Assembly (NCBI GenBank): GCA_016183615.1
Contig: JACPEG010000021.1
Coordinates: 95,271-159,270 of the forward strand
Length of the DNA stretch: 64,000 nt
From: Betaproteobacteria bacterium
GTDB taxonomy: Bacteria; Pseudomonadota; Gammaproteobacteria; Burkholderiales; UBA6910
Direction of reading: 5' to 3'
A program made the translations under genes and the position numbers. Positions 10,581 through 23,043 of this stretch are shown here, piece after piece. Numbering within the stretch: position 1 is the stretch's first letter; each line of letters starts with the position of its first letter. Under the pieces are notes generated by a model. That model made no database searches. It was not told where the DNA came from and saw only the letters and a list, made by a program, of their open reading frames with translations.

Positions 10581-11027
10581 ATGGTCTGGAAACCCAATGT
10601 CACCGTCGCTGCCGTCATCGAGCGCGACGGACGCTTTCTCCTGGTGGAAGAGCACACCGTGAAGGGCGTGCGTTTCAATCAGCCCGCAGGCCACCTTGAG
10701 CGCCACGAATCCCTGGTGCAGGGAGTGGTGCGCGAGACGCTGGAGGAAACGGCCTACCATTTCGCTCCGGAGGCGCTGCTCGGGATTTACCGATGGCATC
10801 ACCGCGGGACCCGCACCACCTACCTGCGCTTTGCTTTCGTTGGCCGGGTCACCGGTTTCGAGAGCGGGCGCAAGCTGGACGAGGGGATCATCGGCGCCCA
10901 CTGGCTGAGCGTGGAGGAGATCCGCTGCAACTCGCCTCAGCATCGCAGCCCGCTGGTCCTGCGTTGCATCGAGGACTACCTCGCGGGCAGGCGCTACCCC
11001 CTGGAGCTGATCACCCACTATGACTGA
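10581..11027 (+). CDS. nudJ: Nudix phosphohydrolase NudJ
   Basis: NudJ hydrolyses nucleoside di- and triphosphates and thiamine pyrophosphate derivatives. The 148-residue product has the Nudix box from GHLERHESL to RETLEET, with the catalytic REXXEE glutamates intact. The last glycine of the box is replaced by alanine. The start [14 protein letters not shown] matches NudJ, so I chose the ATG at 10581 rather than a TTG twelve bases upstream. It overlaps mnmA by eight bases, the same nudJ-mnmA order seen in E. coli (ymfB-trmU), which supports the assignment. Confidence 0.87.
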   Translation: MVWKPNVTVAAVIERDGRFLLVEEHTVKGVRFNQPAGHLERHESLVQGVVRETLEETAYHFAPEALLGIYRWHHRGTRTTYLRFAFVGRVTGFESGRKLDEGIIGAHWLSVEEIRCNSPQHRSPLVLRCIEDYLAGRRYPLELITHYD

Positions 11028-12093
11028 GGGCCGCGGCAGGCGTGTCATCGTCGGCATGTCGGGCGGCGTGGATTCCTCCGTCGCGGCGTTGCTGCTCAAG
11101 GAACAGGGCTACGAGGTGGTGGGCCTGTTCATGAAGAACTGGGAGGACGACGACACCGACGAGTACTGCACCTCGCGCCAGGACCTGGTGGATGCGGTGT
11201 CGGTCGCCGACAAGATCGGCATCGAGATCGAGGCCGTGAATTTTTCCGCCGAGTACAAGGAGCGGGTGTTCAGCAACTTCCTCTCGGAATACCAGGCGGG
11301 GCGCACGCCCAACCCCGACGTGCTGTGCAATGCGGAGATCAAGTTCAGGGCCTTCCTCGACCACGCGCTCAACCTTGGAGCGCATTTCATCGCCACCGGC
11401 CATTACGCCCAGGTGCGGGAAACTGACGGCCGCCACGAGCTGCTGAAGGCCGAGGACGGCACCAAGGACCAGAGCTATTTCCTGTACCGCCTGAACCAGC
11501 GGCAGCTGTCGAAGACGCTGTTCCCCCTGGGCGGGCTTTACAAGCGGGACGTGCGGGAAATCGCCAGAAAGGCGGGGTTGCCCACTTTCGCCAAGAAGGA
11601 TTCCACCGGCATCTGTTTCATCGGCGAACGGCCGTTCCGGGAGTTCCTGAACCGCTATCTCCCGGCCCGGCCCGGGAACATGGAGACCCTCGACGGGAAA
11701 GTGGTGGGGCGTCACACGGGGCTCATGTTCCATACCATCGGCCAGCGGCATGGCCTCGGGATAGGCGGTGCCGGGGAACCCTGGTTCGTGGCTGGCAAGG
11801 ATCTGGCGCGCAACGTGCTCCTCGTGGTGCAGGGCCACGACCACCCGGCCCTTTACCGGGAACGGCTCAGTGCCACCGACCTCACCTGGGTAAGCGGCGA
11901 GGCACCCCACTGCCACTGGGTGTATGGTGCCAAGACCCGATACCGCCAGGCCGATGCGCCGTGCAGTCTGGCGCGCGTCACGGATGGAACCTGCGAGGTG
12001 GAATTCGCCCAGCCCCAGTGGGCGATCACCCCGGGACAATCGGTGGTGATCTATGAGAGCCGGGTGTGCCTGGGAGGGGGGGTAATTCAGTGA
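11020..12093 (+). CDS. mnmA: tRNA 2-thiouridylase MnmA
   Basis: MnmA activates U34 of tRNA-Lys, -Glu and -Gln with ATP and inserts sulfur delivered by the Tus relay. The 357-residue product begins with the PP-loop motif [10 protein letters not shown]. It contains the nucleophilic cysteine in NPDVLCN and the persulfide cysteine in STGICFIGE, so both catalytic residues are present. It starts inside the end of nudJ. The stop codon TGA at 12091-12093 falls in the first unit of a 7-base repeat array. Confidence 0.96.
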   Translation: MTEGRGRRVIVGMSGGVDSSVAALLLKEQGYEVVGLFMKNWEDDDTDEYCTSRQDLVDAVSVADKIGIEIEAVNFSAEYKERVFSNFLSEYQAGRTPNPDVLCNAEIKFRAFLDHALNLGAHFIATGHYAQVRETDGRHELLKAEDGTKDQSYFLYRLNQRQLSKTLFPLGGLYKRDVREIARKAGLPTFAKKDSTGICFIGERPFREFLNRYLPARPGNMETLDGKVVGRHTGLMFHTIGQRHGLGIGGAGEPWFVAGKDLARNVLLVVQGHDHPALYRERLSATDLTWVSGEAPHCHWVYGAKTRYRQADAPCSLARVTDGTCEVEFAQPQWAITPGQSVVIYESRVCLGGGVIQ

Positions 12094-12173
12094 ACAGTAA
12101 ACGGTAAACCGTAACTCCGGTCGCCGGGGTGGCACTGTTCACTGTTCACTGTTCACTGCTCACGGTTCACGGT

Positions 12174-12180
<7 letters not shown>
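12090..12180. repeat. Inverted pair of 7-base tandem arrays, locus B
   Basis: The left arm (12090-12115) has three complete units plus a partial one: GTGAACA, GTAAACG, GTAAACC. After a 19-base spacer the right arm (12135-12176) has six units: three CTGTTCA, one CTGCTCA, two CGGTTCA. The arms are roughly complementary and could fold together. The mnmA stop lies in the left arm, and the GST stop (12174-12176) in the right arm. Confidence 0.8.
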
Positions 12181-14302
<2,122 letters not shown>

Positions 14303-14382
14303 TTGCGGCCGGGGCGACCCGGTTCGGCCTGAAAACCCCGGGACCGGATCCATTTACCGGAAAGGTTCCCAGGAGTCGCGCC

Positions 14383-15071
14383 ATGACCGCCGTTTCATTC
14401 GATGCCAACGCCGCCAATTTCCAGCAGGCGGTGATTGAAAAATCCCGGAGAGTCCCGGTGCTGGTGGATTTCTGGGCCGACTGGTGGACGAGTTCACCGG
14501 CGCGCCTCCCGAATCGGCCGTGCGCCAGTTCGTCGAGAGCCTGCTGCCCTCGCCCTGCGAGGAGCTGCGGCTGCAGGCGCAGGAGGTATTCCGGGACGGC
14601 AACGCGGCAAAGGCCCTCGCGCTGCTGGAGGCGGCGGCTGTCGACCCGGAGAATGACGACGTCAAGACGGACCTGGCGGAAATCCTTTTGGAGCAGGGTC
14701 GCCATGAGGATGCCCGACCCTGGCTGGAGAACCTGAGTCCCCTGGCGAAGTCCGAGACCCGGGCCACGAATCTCGCCGCGCGGATCGAGTTCGCCGCCCA
14801 TGCGGAACAGCTCGTTGACCCCGAGGCGTTGCGCAGCCGCATCTCGGCCGATGGCGGCGATCTCGATGCCCGCCTCGCGCTTGCCCGGTATCATGCGGGC
14901 CGGAAGGACTACGAGAAAGCGCTGGAGCACCTGCTGGAGATCATCCGCCGCGACCGCAAGTTCGGCGATGACATCGGCCGCAGGACCATGCTTTCGCCAT
15001 TCAACCTGCTCGGCAACGACAACGACCTGGTGGGGCGCTACCGGCGGCGGCTGGCCAGTGCGCTGAACTAA
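14383..15071 (+). pseudogene. cnoX: cnoX/ybbN-like gene disrupted by an internal deletion
   Basis: CnoX (YbbN) is a thioredoxin-fold plus TPR chaperone that works with DnaK and GroEL. Here the reading frame opens normally (MTAVSFDANAANFQQAVIE, then VLVDFWADW). Immediately where the CXXC redox site should begin it runs into sequence that belongs about 60 residues later. That sequence, VDEFTGAPPESAVRQF and the intact helical C-terminal domain, is in another frame from 14484. So the thioredoxin core is missing and the frame is shifted. An 8-base repeat CTGGTGGA stands at 14461-14468 and 14481-14488, around the junction. The C-terminal part (195 codons) could start at a GTG at 14484, but no good ribosome binding site is visible. 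Confidence 0.75.
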
Positions 15072-15078
15072 GGCGCGC

Positions 15079-15714
15079 TCAGCGGCCGCGCTGGCGCAGG
15101 TATTCGATGGCGCCAGGGAGAACCGAGAGAAAGATAATGCCGACAATCACCAGGGTGAGGTTCTGCTTCACCACCGGGATGTTGCCGAAGAAATAGCCGC
15201 CGATCACGAAGAATCCGATCCAGAACGTGCTGCCCAGGGCGCTGAACAGCAGGAACTGGCGGTAGGTCATGCGTCCGATTCCCGCAACGAATGGGGCAAA
15301 GGTGCGGATGATGGGCAGGAACCGAGCCAGGATGATGGTCTTGCCCCCGTGCCGCTCGTAGAAGGCGTGGGTCTTTTCGAGATACGTCCGGTTCAGCAGC
15401 CGGGAATCGTTGCGGGTGAATACCTTCGGGCCGATGTAGCGGCCAATCCAGTAATTGGTGTTGTCGCCGCTGAAGGAGGCGATCATCAGCAGCGCCGCCA
15501 GCCACTCCACCTGCATGGCCCCCGCCGCCGCCAGCGTCCCCGCCACGAACAGCAGCGAATCGCCCGGCAGGAACGGTGTCACCACCAGCCCCGTCTCGCA
15601 GAAGACAATGAGGAACAGGATCAGGTAGATCCAGGAGCCGTATTCCTGGATCAGCATGACCAGGTGCCGGTCCAGGTGCAGCACGATGTCGACCAGGGCG
15701 GCGAGCAGTTCCAT
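15079..15714 (-). CDS. DedA family membrane protein
   Basis: The 211-residue polytopic inner-membrane protein has the DedA/SNARE-associated signature. It shows the FCETGLVVTPFLPGDSLLF segment (near 38-56), the re-entrant-loop arginines in RFLPIIRTFAPFVAG, and a membrane segment near the C-terminus. DedA proteins support membrane potential and lipid-carrier recycling; some flip undecaprenyl phosphate. The key acidic residue (E in FCETG) and the arginine pair are present. It converges with the broken cnoX-like gene, seven bases apart. An array of 7-base repeats begins one base upstream of its ATG. Confidence 0.9.
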   Translation of the reverse strand: MELLAALVDIVLHLDRHLVMLIQEYGSWIYLILFLIVFCETGLVVTPFLPGDSLLFVAGTLAAAGAMQVEWLAALLMIASFSGDNTNYWIGRYIGPKVFTRNDSRLLNRTYLEKTHAFYERHGGKTIILARFLPIIRTFAPFVAGIGRMTYRQFLLFSALGSTFWIGFFVIGGYFFGNIPVVKQNLTLVIVGIIFLSVLPGAIEYLRQRGR

Positions 15715-15828
15715 TGTTGGCTATCCGCTTTCAGCGATCAGCGCCGAAGGGAAATTGATGGCATGAAAACGACGCGAGCGTGCGATTTCGGCTGATTGCG
15801 GACGGCTGATTGCTGATAGCTGACAGCC
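15715..15828. repeat. Inverted pair of 7-base tandem arrays, locus C
   Basis: The left arm (15715-15742) is four units ending TATCCGC, TTTCAGC, GATCAGC. A 48-base spacer follows. The right arm (15791-15828) is five units near GCTGATA plus a partial one. It occupies nearly all the space between the dedA start and the secF stop, so it lies in the dedA promoter region. Confidence 0.75.
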
Positions 15829-15830
15829 AC

Positions 15831-16763
15831 TCACGGCACGCTGTCCGCCGTCTCCTTCTTCTCCGGCTTCACCAGGTCCTCGCGCGAGACGCCGAGCCAC
15901 ATGACAATGGGGCTCGCCACCAGCACCGAGGAGTAGATGCCGAACATGATGCCGATGGTGAGCGCGAGCGCGAAGTAGAACAAGGTTTCGCCGCCGAACA
16001 GCAGCATGGACAGCACCGCAAGCTGGGTCGAGCCGTGGGTGATGATGGTGCGCGACATGGTGCGGGTGATGGCGTTGTCGATGATCTGGGGCACCGTCGC
16101 CTTGCGCATCTTGCGGAAGTTTTCCCGGATCCGGTCGAACACCACCACCGACTCGTTCACCGAGTAGCCGAGTATGGCGAGCACGGCCGCCAGCACCGAC
16201 AGCGAAAATTCCCACTGGAAGAAGGCAAAGAAGCCGAGGATGATCACCACGTCGTGCAGGTTGGCGATGATGGCGGCAACGCCAAACTTCCACTCGAAGC
16301 GGAACCACAGGTACACCACGATGCCCATCGACACGAACAGCAGCGCGAGCGCCCCGTTCTCCACCAGCTCCTGGCCCACCTGGGGCCCGACGAATTCCAC
16401 CCGGCGCAGCTCCACCGCGGAATCGCCCTTGCGCAGCGCCTCCATCACCGTCTCGGAAAGCTTGGCGCCGGCAAAGTCCTTGCGGGCCGGCAGCCGGATC
16501 AGCACGTCGCGCGAGGTGCCGAAGTTCTGGACGCTGGTTTCGGTGAGGTTGAGGCTGGTGAGCGCCTGCCGCACTTTCTGCAAATCCGCCGGCTGGACAT
16601 AGCTCACCTCCATCACCGTGCCGCCGGTGAAGTCCACCCCGAAGTGCAGTCCCTTCACCACCAGGAAAACCACCGCCAGCACGAACGTGACCGCCGAGAT
16701 CACGTTGAACGCCAGCGCGTGGCGCATGAAGGGGATATCGTTCTTGATCCTGAAGAATTCCAT
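15831..16763 (-). CDS. secF: Protein translocase subunit SecF
   Basis: SecF works with SecD at the SecYEG channel, using the proton gradient to complete export. The 310-residue product has the N-terminal membrane segment followed by VDFTGGTVMEV. It has the periplasmic P-domain and a C-terminal block of five membrane segments including YSVNESVVVFDRIREN, the SecD/SecF family signature. Length matches the family. It is the last gene of yajC-secD-secF, 52 bases after secD. Confidence 0.97.
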   Translation of the reverse strand: MEFFRIKNDIPFMRHALAFNVISAVTFVLAVVFLVVKGLHFGVDFTGGTVMEVSYVQPADLQKVRQALTSLNLTETSVQNFGTSRDVLIRLPARKDFAGAKLSETVMEALRKGDSAVELRRVEFVGPQVGQELVENGALALLFVSMGIVVYLWFRFEWKFGVAAIIANLHDVVIILGFFAFFQWEFSLSVLAAVLAILGYSVNESVVVFDRIRENFRKMRKATVPQIIDNAITRTMSRTIITHGSTQLAVLSMLLFGGETLFYFALALTIGIMFGIYSSVLVASPIVMWLGVSREDLVKPEKKETADSVP

Positions 16764-16815
16764 CTGGGATACCTGGATTTATCGGGAAGCGCCGGGTCGG
16801 TCGGTCAAGGCCCTG

Positions 16816-18663
16816 TTACCGTTTTTCCCCGGCCGGTTTCCACACCTGGCCGATCGAAACGCGTTCCAGCTTGCGCCGGCTGCCGTAGAGCAGGTTGACG
16901 ATGCCCCGGGACACCATCACCGCGCTGAACATGGAGGTCAGGATGCCCAAGCACAACACCACCGCAAAGCCGCGCACCGGACCCGAGCCGAAGGCGAACA
17001 GGGCGATGCCCGCGATGAGGGTCGTGATGTTGGAGTCGAGAATGGTGTCGAACGCGCGATCGTAGCCCGCGGCAATCGCGGCCTGGGGGCTGTTGCCGGC
17101 GCGCAGCTCCTCCCGGACCCGCTCGTTGATGAGCACATTGGCGTCGATCGCCATGCCCAGGGTAAGCGCAATGCCGGCCATGCCGGGAAGGGTGAGCGTC
17201 GCCTGCAGCATGGACAGGATCCCCACCAGGAACAGCAGATTGATGGAAAGCGCCACTACCGAGATAAATCCGAAGATCAGGTAGTAGCCGGCCATGAACA
17301 CCGCGATGGCGGAAAACCCGTAGAGCGTGGAATTGAAGCCCTTGGCGATATTGTCGGCGCCGAGGCTCGGTCCCACGGTGCGTTCCTCGATAATGTCCAT
17401 GGGCGCGGCAAGTGCGCCGGCCCGCAGCAGCAGCGCCACGTCGTTCGCTTCCTCGGTGGTCATGCGGCCGCTGATCTGCACCCGTCCGCCGCCGATTTCC
17501 TCCCGGATTACCGGCGCGGTGATGACTTCCGCCTGGCCCTTTTCGATCAGCAGGATGGCCATGCGCTTGCCGACGTTGGCGCGGGTCACGTCCTTGAAGC
17601 GGCGGGCGCCAGCGCCGTCCAGGCTGATGTGCACCGCCGGCTCGTTGGTGCGCTGGTCGAAGCCGGGCTGGGCGTCGTTGATGCGGTCGCCGGTGAGCAC
17701 CACTTCCTTCTTTACCAGCAGCGGAACGCCGCTGCGCTCCTTGTAGAGCTCGGTGCCGAAGGGAACCTGGCCCTGGAGCGCGGCATTGACGTCGTGCTCC
17801 TCGTCCACCATGCGCACTTCCAGGGTCGCGGTGCGCCCGAGAATGTCCTTGGCCTTGGCGGTGTCCTGCACGCCGGGCAGCTGCACCACCACCCGGTCCG
17901 CGCCCTGCTGCTGGATGATGGGTTCCGCCACCCCCAGCTCGTTCACGCGGTTGCGCAGGGTGGTGATGTTCTGCTGCACGGCGAAATCCTGGATGCGCTT
18001 CTGGGCCTCGGGCTTGAGGGTGGCCACCAGCCTCGATTCTCCCCCGGCATCCTCTTCCCGGAGCGCCAGGTCGGGGAAATTCTTGCCGATCTCCTTCCCA
18101 GCCCTGGCACGGGTCTCGGCGTCCCGGAAGCGCACCTGCACCGCCTGTCCCTCGCGCACCACGCCGGAGTAGGGAATCCGGGCATCGCGCAGGGCGGTGC
18201 GAATGTCCCCCGAATATCGCTCCACCGCCTTGAGAAGGGCCGCCTTCATGTCCACCTGCAGCAGGAAATGCACGCCGCCGCGCAGGTCCAGGCCCAGGTA
18301 CATGGGAAGCGCGCCGAGGCTGGCCAGCCAGCGTGGCGAGCTGGAAAGCAGGTTGAGCGCCACCACGTAGCTGTCGCCGAGCCGACCGGCAAGCAGGTCC
18401 TTGGCCTTGATCTGGGTATCGGTGTCCTGGAACCGGGCCTTGACGCTGTTCCCCTCCAGGAACACGCCCTGGTAAGGCAGGTTCGCGCCTTTCAGCGTGT
18501 CTTCGACCCGGCCCAGCAGGGCCACGTCCGCCTTCACCGCCGACTTGAGAGGCGAGACCTGGACCGCGGGCACCTCGCCGAAGAAATTGGGCAGGGTATA
18601 GAGGAAGCCGAGGACGAGGGCGACCGCAATGACGATATATTTCCAGAGGGGATAACGGTTCAT
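16816..18663 (-). CDS. secD: Protein translocase subunit SecD
   Basis: The 615-residue inner-membrane protein matches E. coli SecD (615). One N-terminal membrane segment is followed by LGLDLRGGVHFLLQVD and a large periplasmic domain. A C-terminal six-segment block includes AIDANVLINERVREEL, whose aspartate takes part in proton movement. It stands 13 bases after yajC and upstream of secF, so the three form one operon for the Sec accessory complex. Confidence 0.97.
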   Translation of the reverse strand: MNRYPLWKYIVIAVALVLGFLYTLPNFFGEVPAVQVSPLKSAVKADVALLGRVEDTLKGANLPYQGVFLEGNSVKARFQDTDTQIKAKDLLAGRLGDSYVVALNLLSSSPRWLASLGALPMYLGLDLRGGVHFLLQVDMKAALLKAVERYSGDIRTALRDARIPYSGVVREGQAVQVRFRDAETRARAGKEIGKNFPDLALREEDAGGESRLVATLKPEAQKRIQDFAVQQNITTLRNRVNELGVAEPIIQQQGADRVVVQLPGVQDTAKAKDILGRTATLEVRMVDEEHDVNAALQGQVPFGTELYKERSGVPLLVKKEVVLTGDRINDAQPGFDQRTNEPAVHISLDGAGARRFKDVTRANVGKRMAILLIEKGQAEVITAPVIREEIGGGRVQISGRMTTEEANDVALLLRAGALAAPMDIIEERTVGPSLGADNIAKGFNSTLYGFSAIAVFMAGYYLIFGFISVVALSINLLFLVGILSMLQATLTLPGMAGIALTLGMAIDANVLINERVREELRAGNSPQAAIAAGYDRAFDTILDSNITTLIAGIALFAFGSGPVRGFAVVLCLGILTSMFSAVMVSRGIVNLLYGSRRKLERVSIGQVWKPAGEKR

Positions 18664-18676
18664 GACCTGCGGGCGC

Positions 18677-19006
18677 CTAGGCGGCGCTCTTCATCGTGCC
18701 CTTGGGAAGGACCAGTTGCACCGCCTGTTTCTGCACCAGAATCTCGACGTTCTCGGCGATCTCCAGGTTCACGTAGTTCTCGCCGACCTTGGTGACGCGG
18801 CCCAGGGCGCCCCCTGCGGTCACCACTTCGTCGCCCTTCTGCAGGGCATCCAGCATGGTCTTGTGTTCCTTGGTCCGCTTCATCTGGGGACGGATCATGA
18901 GAAACCAGAACAGGACGAAGATCAGGATCAGGGGAAGCAGGCTCACCAGGTCCATGCCCTGCTGGGCGGGCGCGGCCGCCTGGGCAAAGGCTTCGCTAAT
19001 CAACAC
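18677..19006 (-). CDS. yajC: Preprotein translocase accessory subunit YajC
   Basis: This 109-residue protein has one membrane segment (about 24-42, LLPLILIFVLFWFLMIRPQ) followed by the conserved cytoplasmic part with DEVVTAGGALGRV. YajC associates with SecDF. It leads the yajC-secD-secF unit. It follows tgt by 53 bases on the same strand, the order queA-tgt-yajC-secD-secF common in proteobacteria. Confidence 0.96.
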   Translation of the reverse strand: MLISEAFAQAAAPAQQGMDLVSLLPLILIFVLFWFLMIRPQMKRTKEHKTMLDALQKGDEVVTAGGALGRVTKVGENYVNLEIAENVEILVQKQAVQLVLPKGTMKSAA

Positions 19007-19059
19007 GTTGAATCTCCCATGGGGGTTGGAAACAAAGGCCGCATTTTAGCACGTTAGGT

Positions 19060-21176
<2,117 letters not shown>

Positions 21177-21259
21177 GGCGCGCATTATACAGGCGGCCCG
21201 CGCGCGCTCCGCGGCCCGGTTGCCCGGCCTCCGCCATATGGTGGATAATCCCCGCCTTT

Positions 21260-21346
21260 GCCGGGATGGCGGAATTGGTAGACGCAGCGGACTCAAAATC
21301 CGCCGGTGGTGACACTGTGGGGGTTCGAGTCCCCCTCCCGGCACCA
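21260..21346 (+). tRNA. tRNA-Leu (anticodon CAA), CCA encoded
   Basis: The acceptor arms GCCGGGA (21260-21266) and TCCCGGC (21336-21342) pair perfectly, followed by discriminator A and an encoded CCA (21344-21346). The D-loop has GGTAGACGC. The anticodon stem GCGGA/TCCGC holds loop CTCAAAA with anticodon CAA. A long class-II variable arm GGTGGTGACACTGTG-type follows, then the T-arm with GTTCGAGTC. These features define a leucine tRNA reading UUG. Confidence 0.95.
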
Positions 21347-21357
21347 CAGAACAATCT

Positions 21358-21656
21358 CACCGCGCCGGCGCCGGCAAGAGCACGCTCACCCGCTACCTGT
21401 GCTCGCGGAGGCCTACCGGCAGCATCCCCACCTGGGGCCGGTGCTCCCGGCCCTCGGCTACAGCCCGGCGCAGGTCCAGGAGCTGGAGCAGTCCATCAAC
21501 CGCGTACCCTGCGATGCCGTGCTGCTCGGGACACCGGCTGATCTCGCCCGGGTGCTGAAAATCGGCAAGCCCGTCGCCCGCGCCCGGTTCGAGGCTCGGG
21601 ACGTTTCCACGCCTGCTCTCATCGGGCGGGTGTTACCATACCTCGGTCCCCGATGA
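21358..21656 (+). pseudogene. Remnant of a cyclic 2,3-diphosphoglycerate synthetase-like GTPase gene
   Basis: In one frame (21361-21403) the sequence encodes RAGAGKSTLTRYLC, a P-loop. Shifted by one base, from 21402 to 21656, it encodes about 85 residues with LPALGYSPAQVQELEQSI, then CDAVLLGTPADLARVLKI and KPVARARFE. I recognise this as the C-terminal end of large P-loop proteins related to cyclic 2,3-diphosphoglycerate synthetase. The P-loop also resembles the one in the middle of that family. About 200 residues between them and the whole N-terminal half are absent. The remnant begins right after the tRNA-Leu gene. The identification is from memory of the family pattern. Confidence 0.4.
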
Positions 21657-21701
21657 CAGAAATCCTCTGCAATAACCCCCAAAGGACCGCAAGAGCCCAT
21701 C

Positions 21702-22514
21702 ATGACCGGACAGCCGGAAACCAGGAACATGGCCCTGTTCTGCGACTTCGAGGACATCGCCCTCGGCGTGCGCGACGCCCGCTACGACAAATTCGACATC
21801 AAGAAGGTTCTGGAGCGGCTGCTGCTCAAGGGCAACATCGTGGTGAAGAAGGCCTACTGCGACTGGGACCGCTACAAGGAGTTCAAGGCCCCGATGCACG
21901 AGGCCTCCTTCGAGCTGATCGAGATCCCCCACGTGCGCCAGTCCGGAAAGAACTCGGCCGACATCCGCATGGTGGTGGATGCGCTGGACCTGTGCTACAC
22001 CAAATCCCACGTGGACACTTTCGTCGTCATCAGCGGCGACTCGGACTTCTCGCCGCTGGTGTCCAAGCTGCGGGAGAACAACAAGACCGTGATCGGGGTG
22101 GGCGTAAAGAACTCCACCTCCGACCTGCTGATCGCCAACTGCGACGAGTTCATCTACTACGACGACCTGGTGCGGGAAAAGGCCAAGAAGCAGGGCAAGA
22201 AAAAGGCACCGGCCAAGGGCGCTGCCCCCAGGGCCGCGGCGGCCGACAACGGCGACAAGAAACAGGAAGCGCTGGATTTGGTGATGGAGACGGTGGAGGC
22301 ATTGTTCTCGGAGCGGGCTGCGGACGAAAAGATCTGGGGCTCCATGGTGAAGCAGGCCCTCAAGCGCCGCCAGCCGGGATTCAACGAGGCTTACTACGGT
22401 TTCCGCTCGTTCTCCAAGCTGCTGGACGATGCGGAAATCCGCAAGCTGGTGGAGCTGGAGCACGACGAGAAGTCCGGGGGCGTCATTATCAAGGGCTTCA
22501 ATCCCGACTGGTGA
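21702..22514 (+). CDS. NYN-domain (PIN-like) RNase with C-terminal LOTUS/OST-HTH domain
   Basis: The 270-residue protein has an N-terminal NYN domain (about 8-155) with the acidic residues of the PIN-like nuclease site: CDFEDIA near 14-20 and SGDSDFSPLV near 107-116. A basic Lys/Ala linker (about 160-185) follows. The C-terminal section (about 190-268) includes WGSMVKQALKRRQPGFN and YGFRSFSKLL, the OST-HTH/LOTUS pattern. Such proteins are expected to cut or bind structured RNA. The domain pair is widespread in bacteria, but its target is not settled. It is a single gene with its own terminator. The ATG at 21702 follows AAAGGACCGCAAGAG. Confidence 0.85.
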   Translation: MTGQPETRNMALFCDFEDIALGVRDARYDKFDIKKVLERLLLKGNIVVKKAYCDWDRYKEFKAPMHEASFELIEIPHVRQSGKNSADIRMVVDALDLCYTKSHVDTFVVISGDSDFSPLVSKLRENNKTVIGVGVKNSTSDLLIANCDEFIYYDDLVREKAKKQGKKKAPAKGAAPRAAAADNGDKKQEALDLVMETVEALFSERAADEKIWGSMVKQALKRRQPGFNEAYYGFRSFSKLLDDAEIRKLVELEHDEKSGGVIIKGFNPDW

Positions 22515-22536
22515 CGGCTGGCCGGGCGCACAACGG

Positions 22537-22568
22537 AAAAGGGCAGCTCCATTGAGCCGCCCTTTTTT
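22537..22568 (+). terminator. Rho-independent terminator of the NYN gene
   Basis: Arms AAAAGGGC (22537-22544) and GCCC plus T6 (22559-22568) enclose a second short stem GCTC/GAGC. It lies between the convergent NYN and panD genes and may serve both. Confidence 0.85.
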
Positions 22569-22585
22569 CTCGAAATCCGGATCGG

Positions 22586-22966
22586 TCAGGCGGCCTGGAC
22601 CGGAATGTGCCCGCGCTTGTTCACGATGCGGTTCTGCTCGTCCACGTACACCAGCTCGGGGTGGTATTTCTGCAGTTCCAACTCGTTGTAGGTGGCGTAG
22701 GCGGCGATGATCAGGATGTCGCCGGGATTGGCCTTGTGGGCGGCGGCGCCGTTCACCGAGATCACCCCGGAACCGCGCTGGGCGCGAATGGCGTAGGTGG
22801 TGAAGCGCTCGCCGTTGGTGACGTTGTAGATGTCGATCTGCTGGTATTCGCGAATGCCCGAGGCATCCAGCAGATTATCGTCGATGGCACAGGAACCCTC
22901 GTAATGGAGTTCCGAATGGGTCACGCGGACCCGGTGCAGCTTGGCCTGGAGCATGGTGCGTTGCAT
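22586..22966 (-). CDS. panD: Aspartate 1-decarboxylase proenzyme PanD
   Basis: PanD makes beta-alanine from aspartate for pantothenate synthesis. The 126-residue proenzyme has the self-cleavage site YEGSC, cut between Gly24 and Ser25 so that Ser25 becomes the pyruvoyl group. Conserved residues in [14 protein letters not shown] are present. I chose the ATG at 22966 because it restores the E. coli-like start and length (126). It is on the same strand as panC, 77 bases downstream of it, but a palindrome with promoter-like elements lies between, so it may have its own transcript. Confidence 0.95.
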   Translation of the reverse strand: MQRTMLQAKLHRVRVTHSELHYEGSCAIDDNLLDASGIREYQQIDIYNVTNGERFTTYAIRAQRGSGVISVNGAAAHKANPGDILIIAAYATYNELELQKYHPELVYVDEQNRIVNKRGHIPVQAA

Positions 22967-23016
22967 GGCCGTCACCCCCGTCTATGAGCCGGCAACAAAT
23001 ACTAAGGTTAAAGTAA

Positions 23017-23040
23017 CTATAATGCAAGTATGCATTATAG
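23017..23040. promoter_or_regulatory. Perfect palindrome with TATAAT in each arm, between panC and panD
   Basis: CTATAATGCA (23017-23026), AGTA, TGCATTATAG (23031-23040) is an exact 10-bp inverted repeat around a 4-base centre. It starts three bases past the panC stop and about 50 bases upstream of panD. Each arm holds a perfect -10 hexamer. It has no T tract, so it is not a standard terminator. It looks like an operator overlapping the panD promoter, though the -35 match is weak. Confidence 0.45.
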
Positions 23041-23043
23041 TGC

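Noticed and set aside
21260..21346. tRNA-Leu as the attachment site of an integrated element
   Set aside because: No integrase gene and no second copy of the tRNA 3' end were seen in the window; only a short gene remnant follows.
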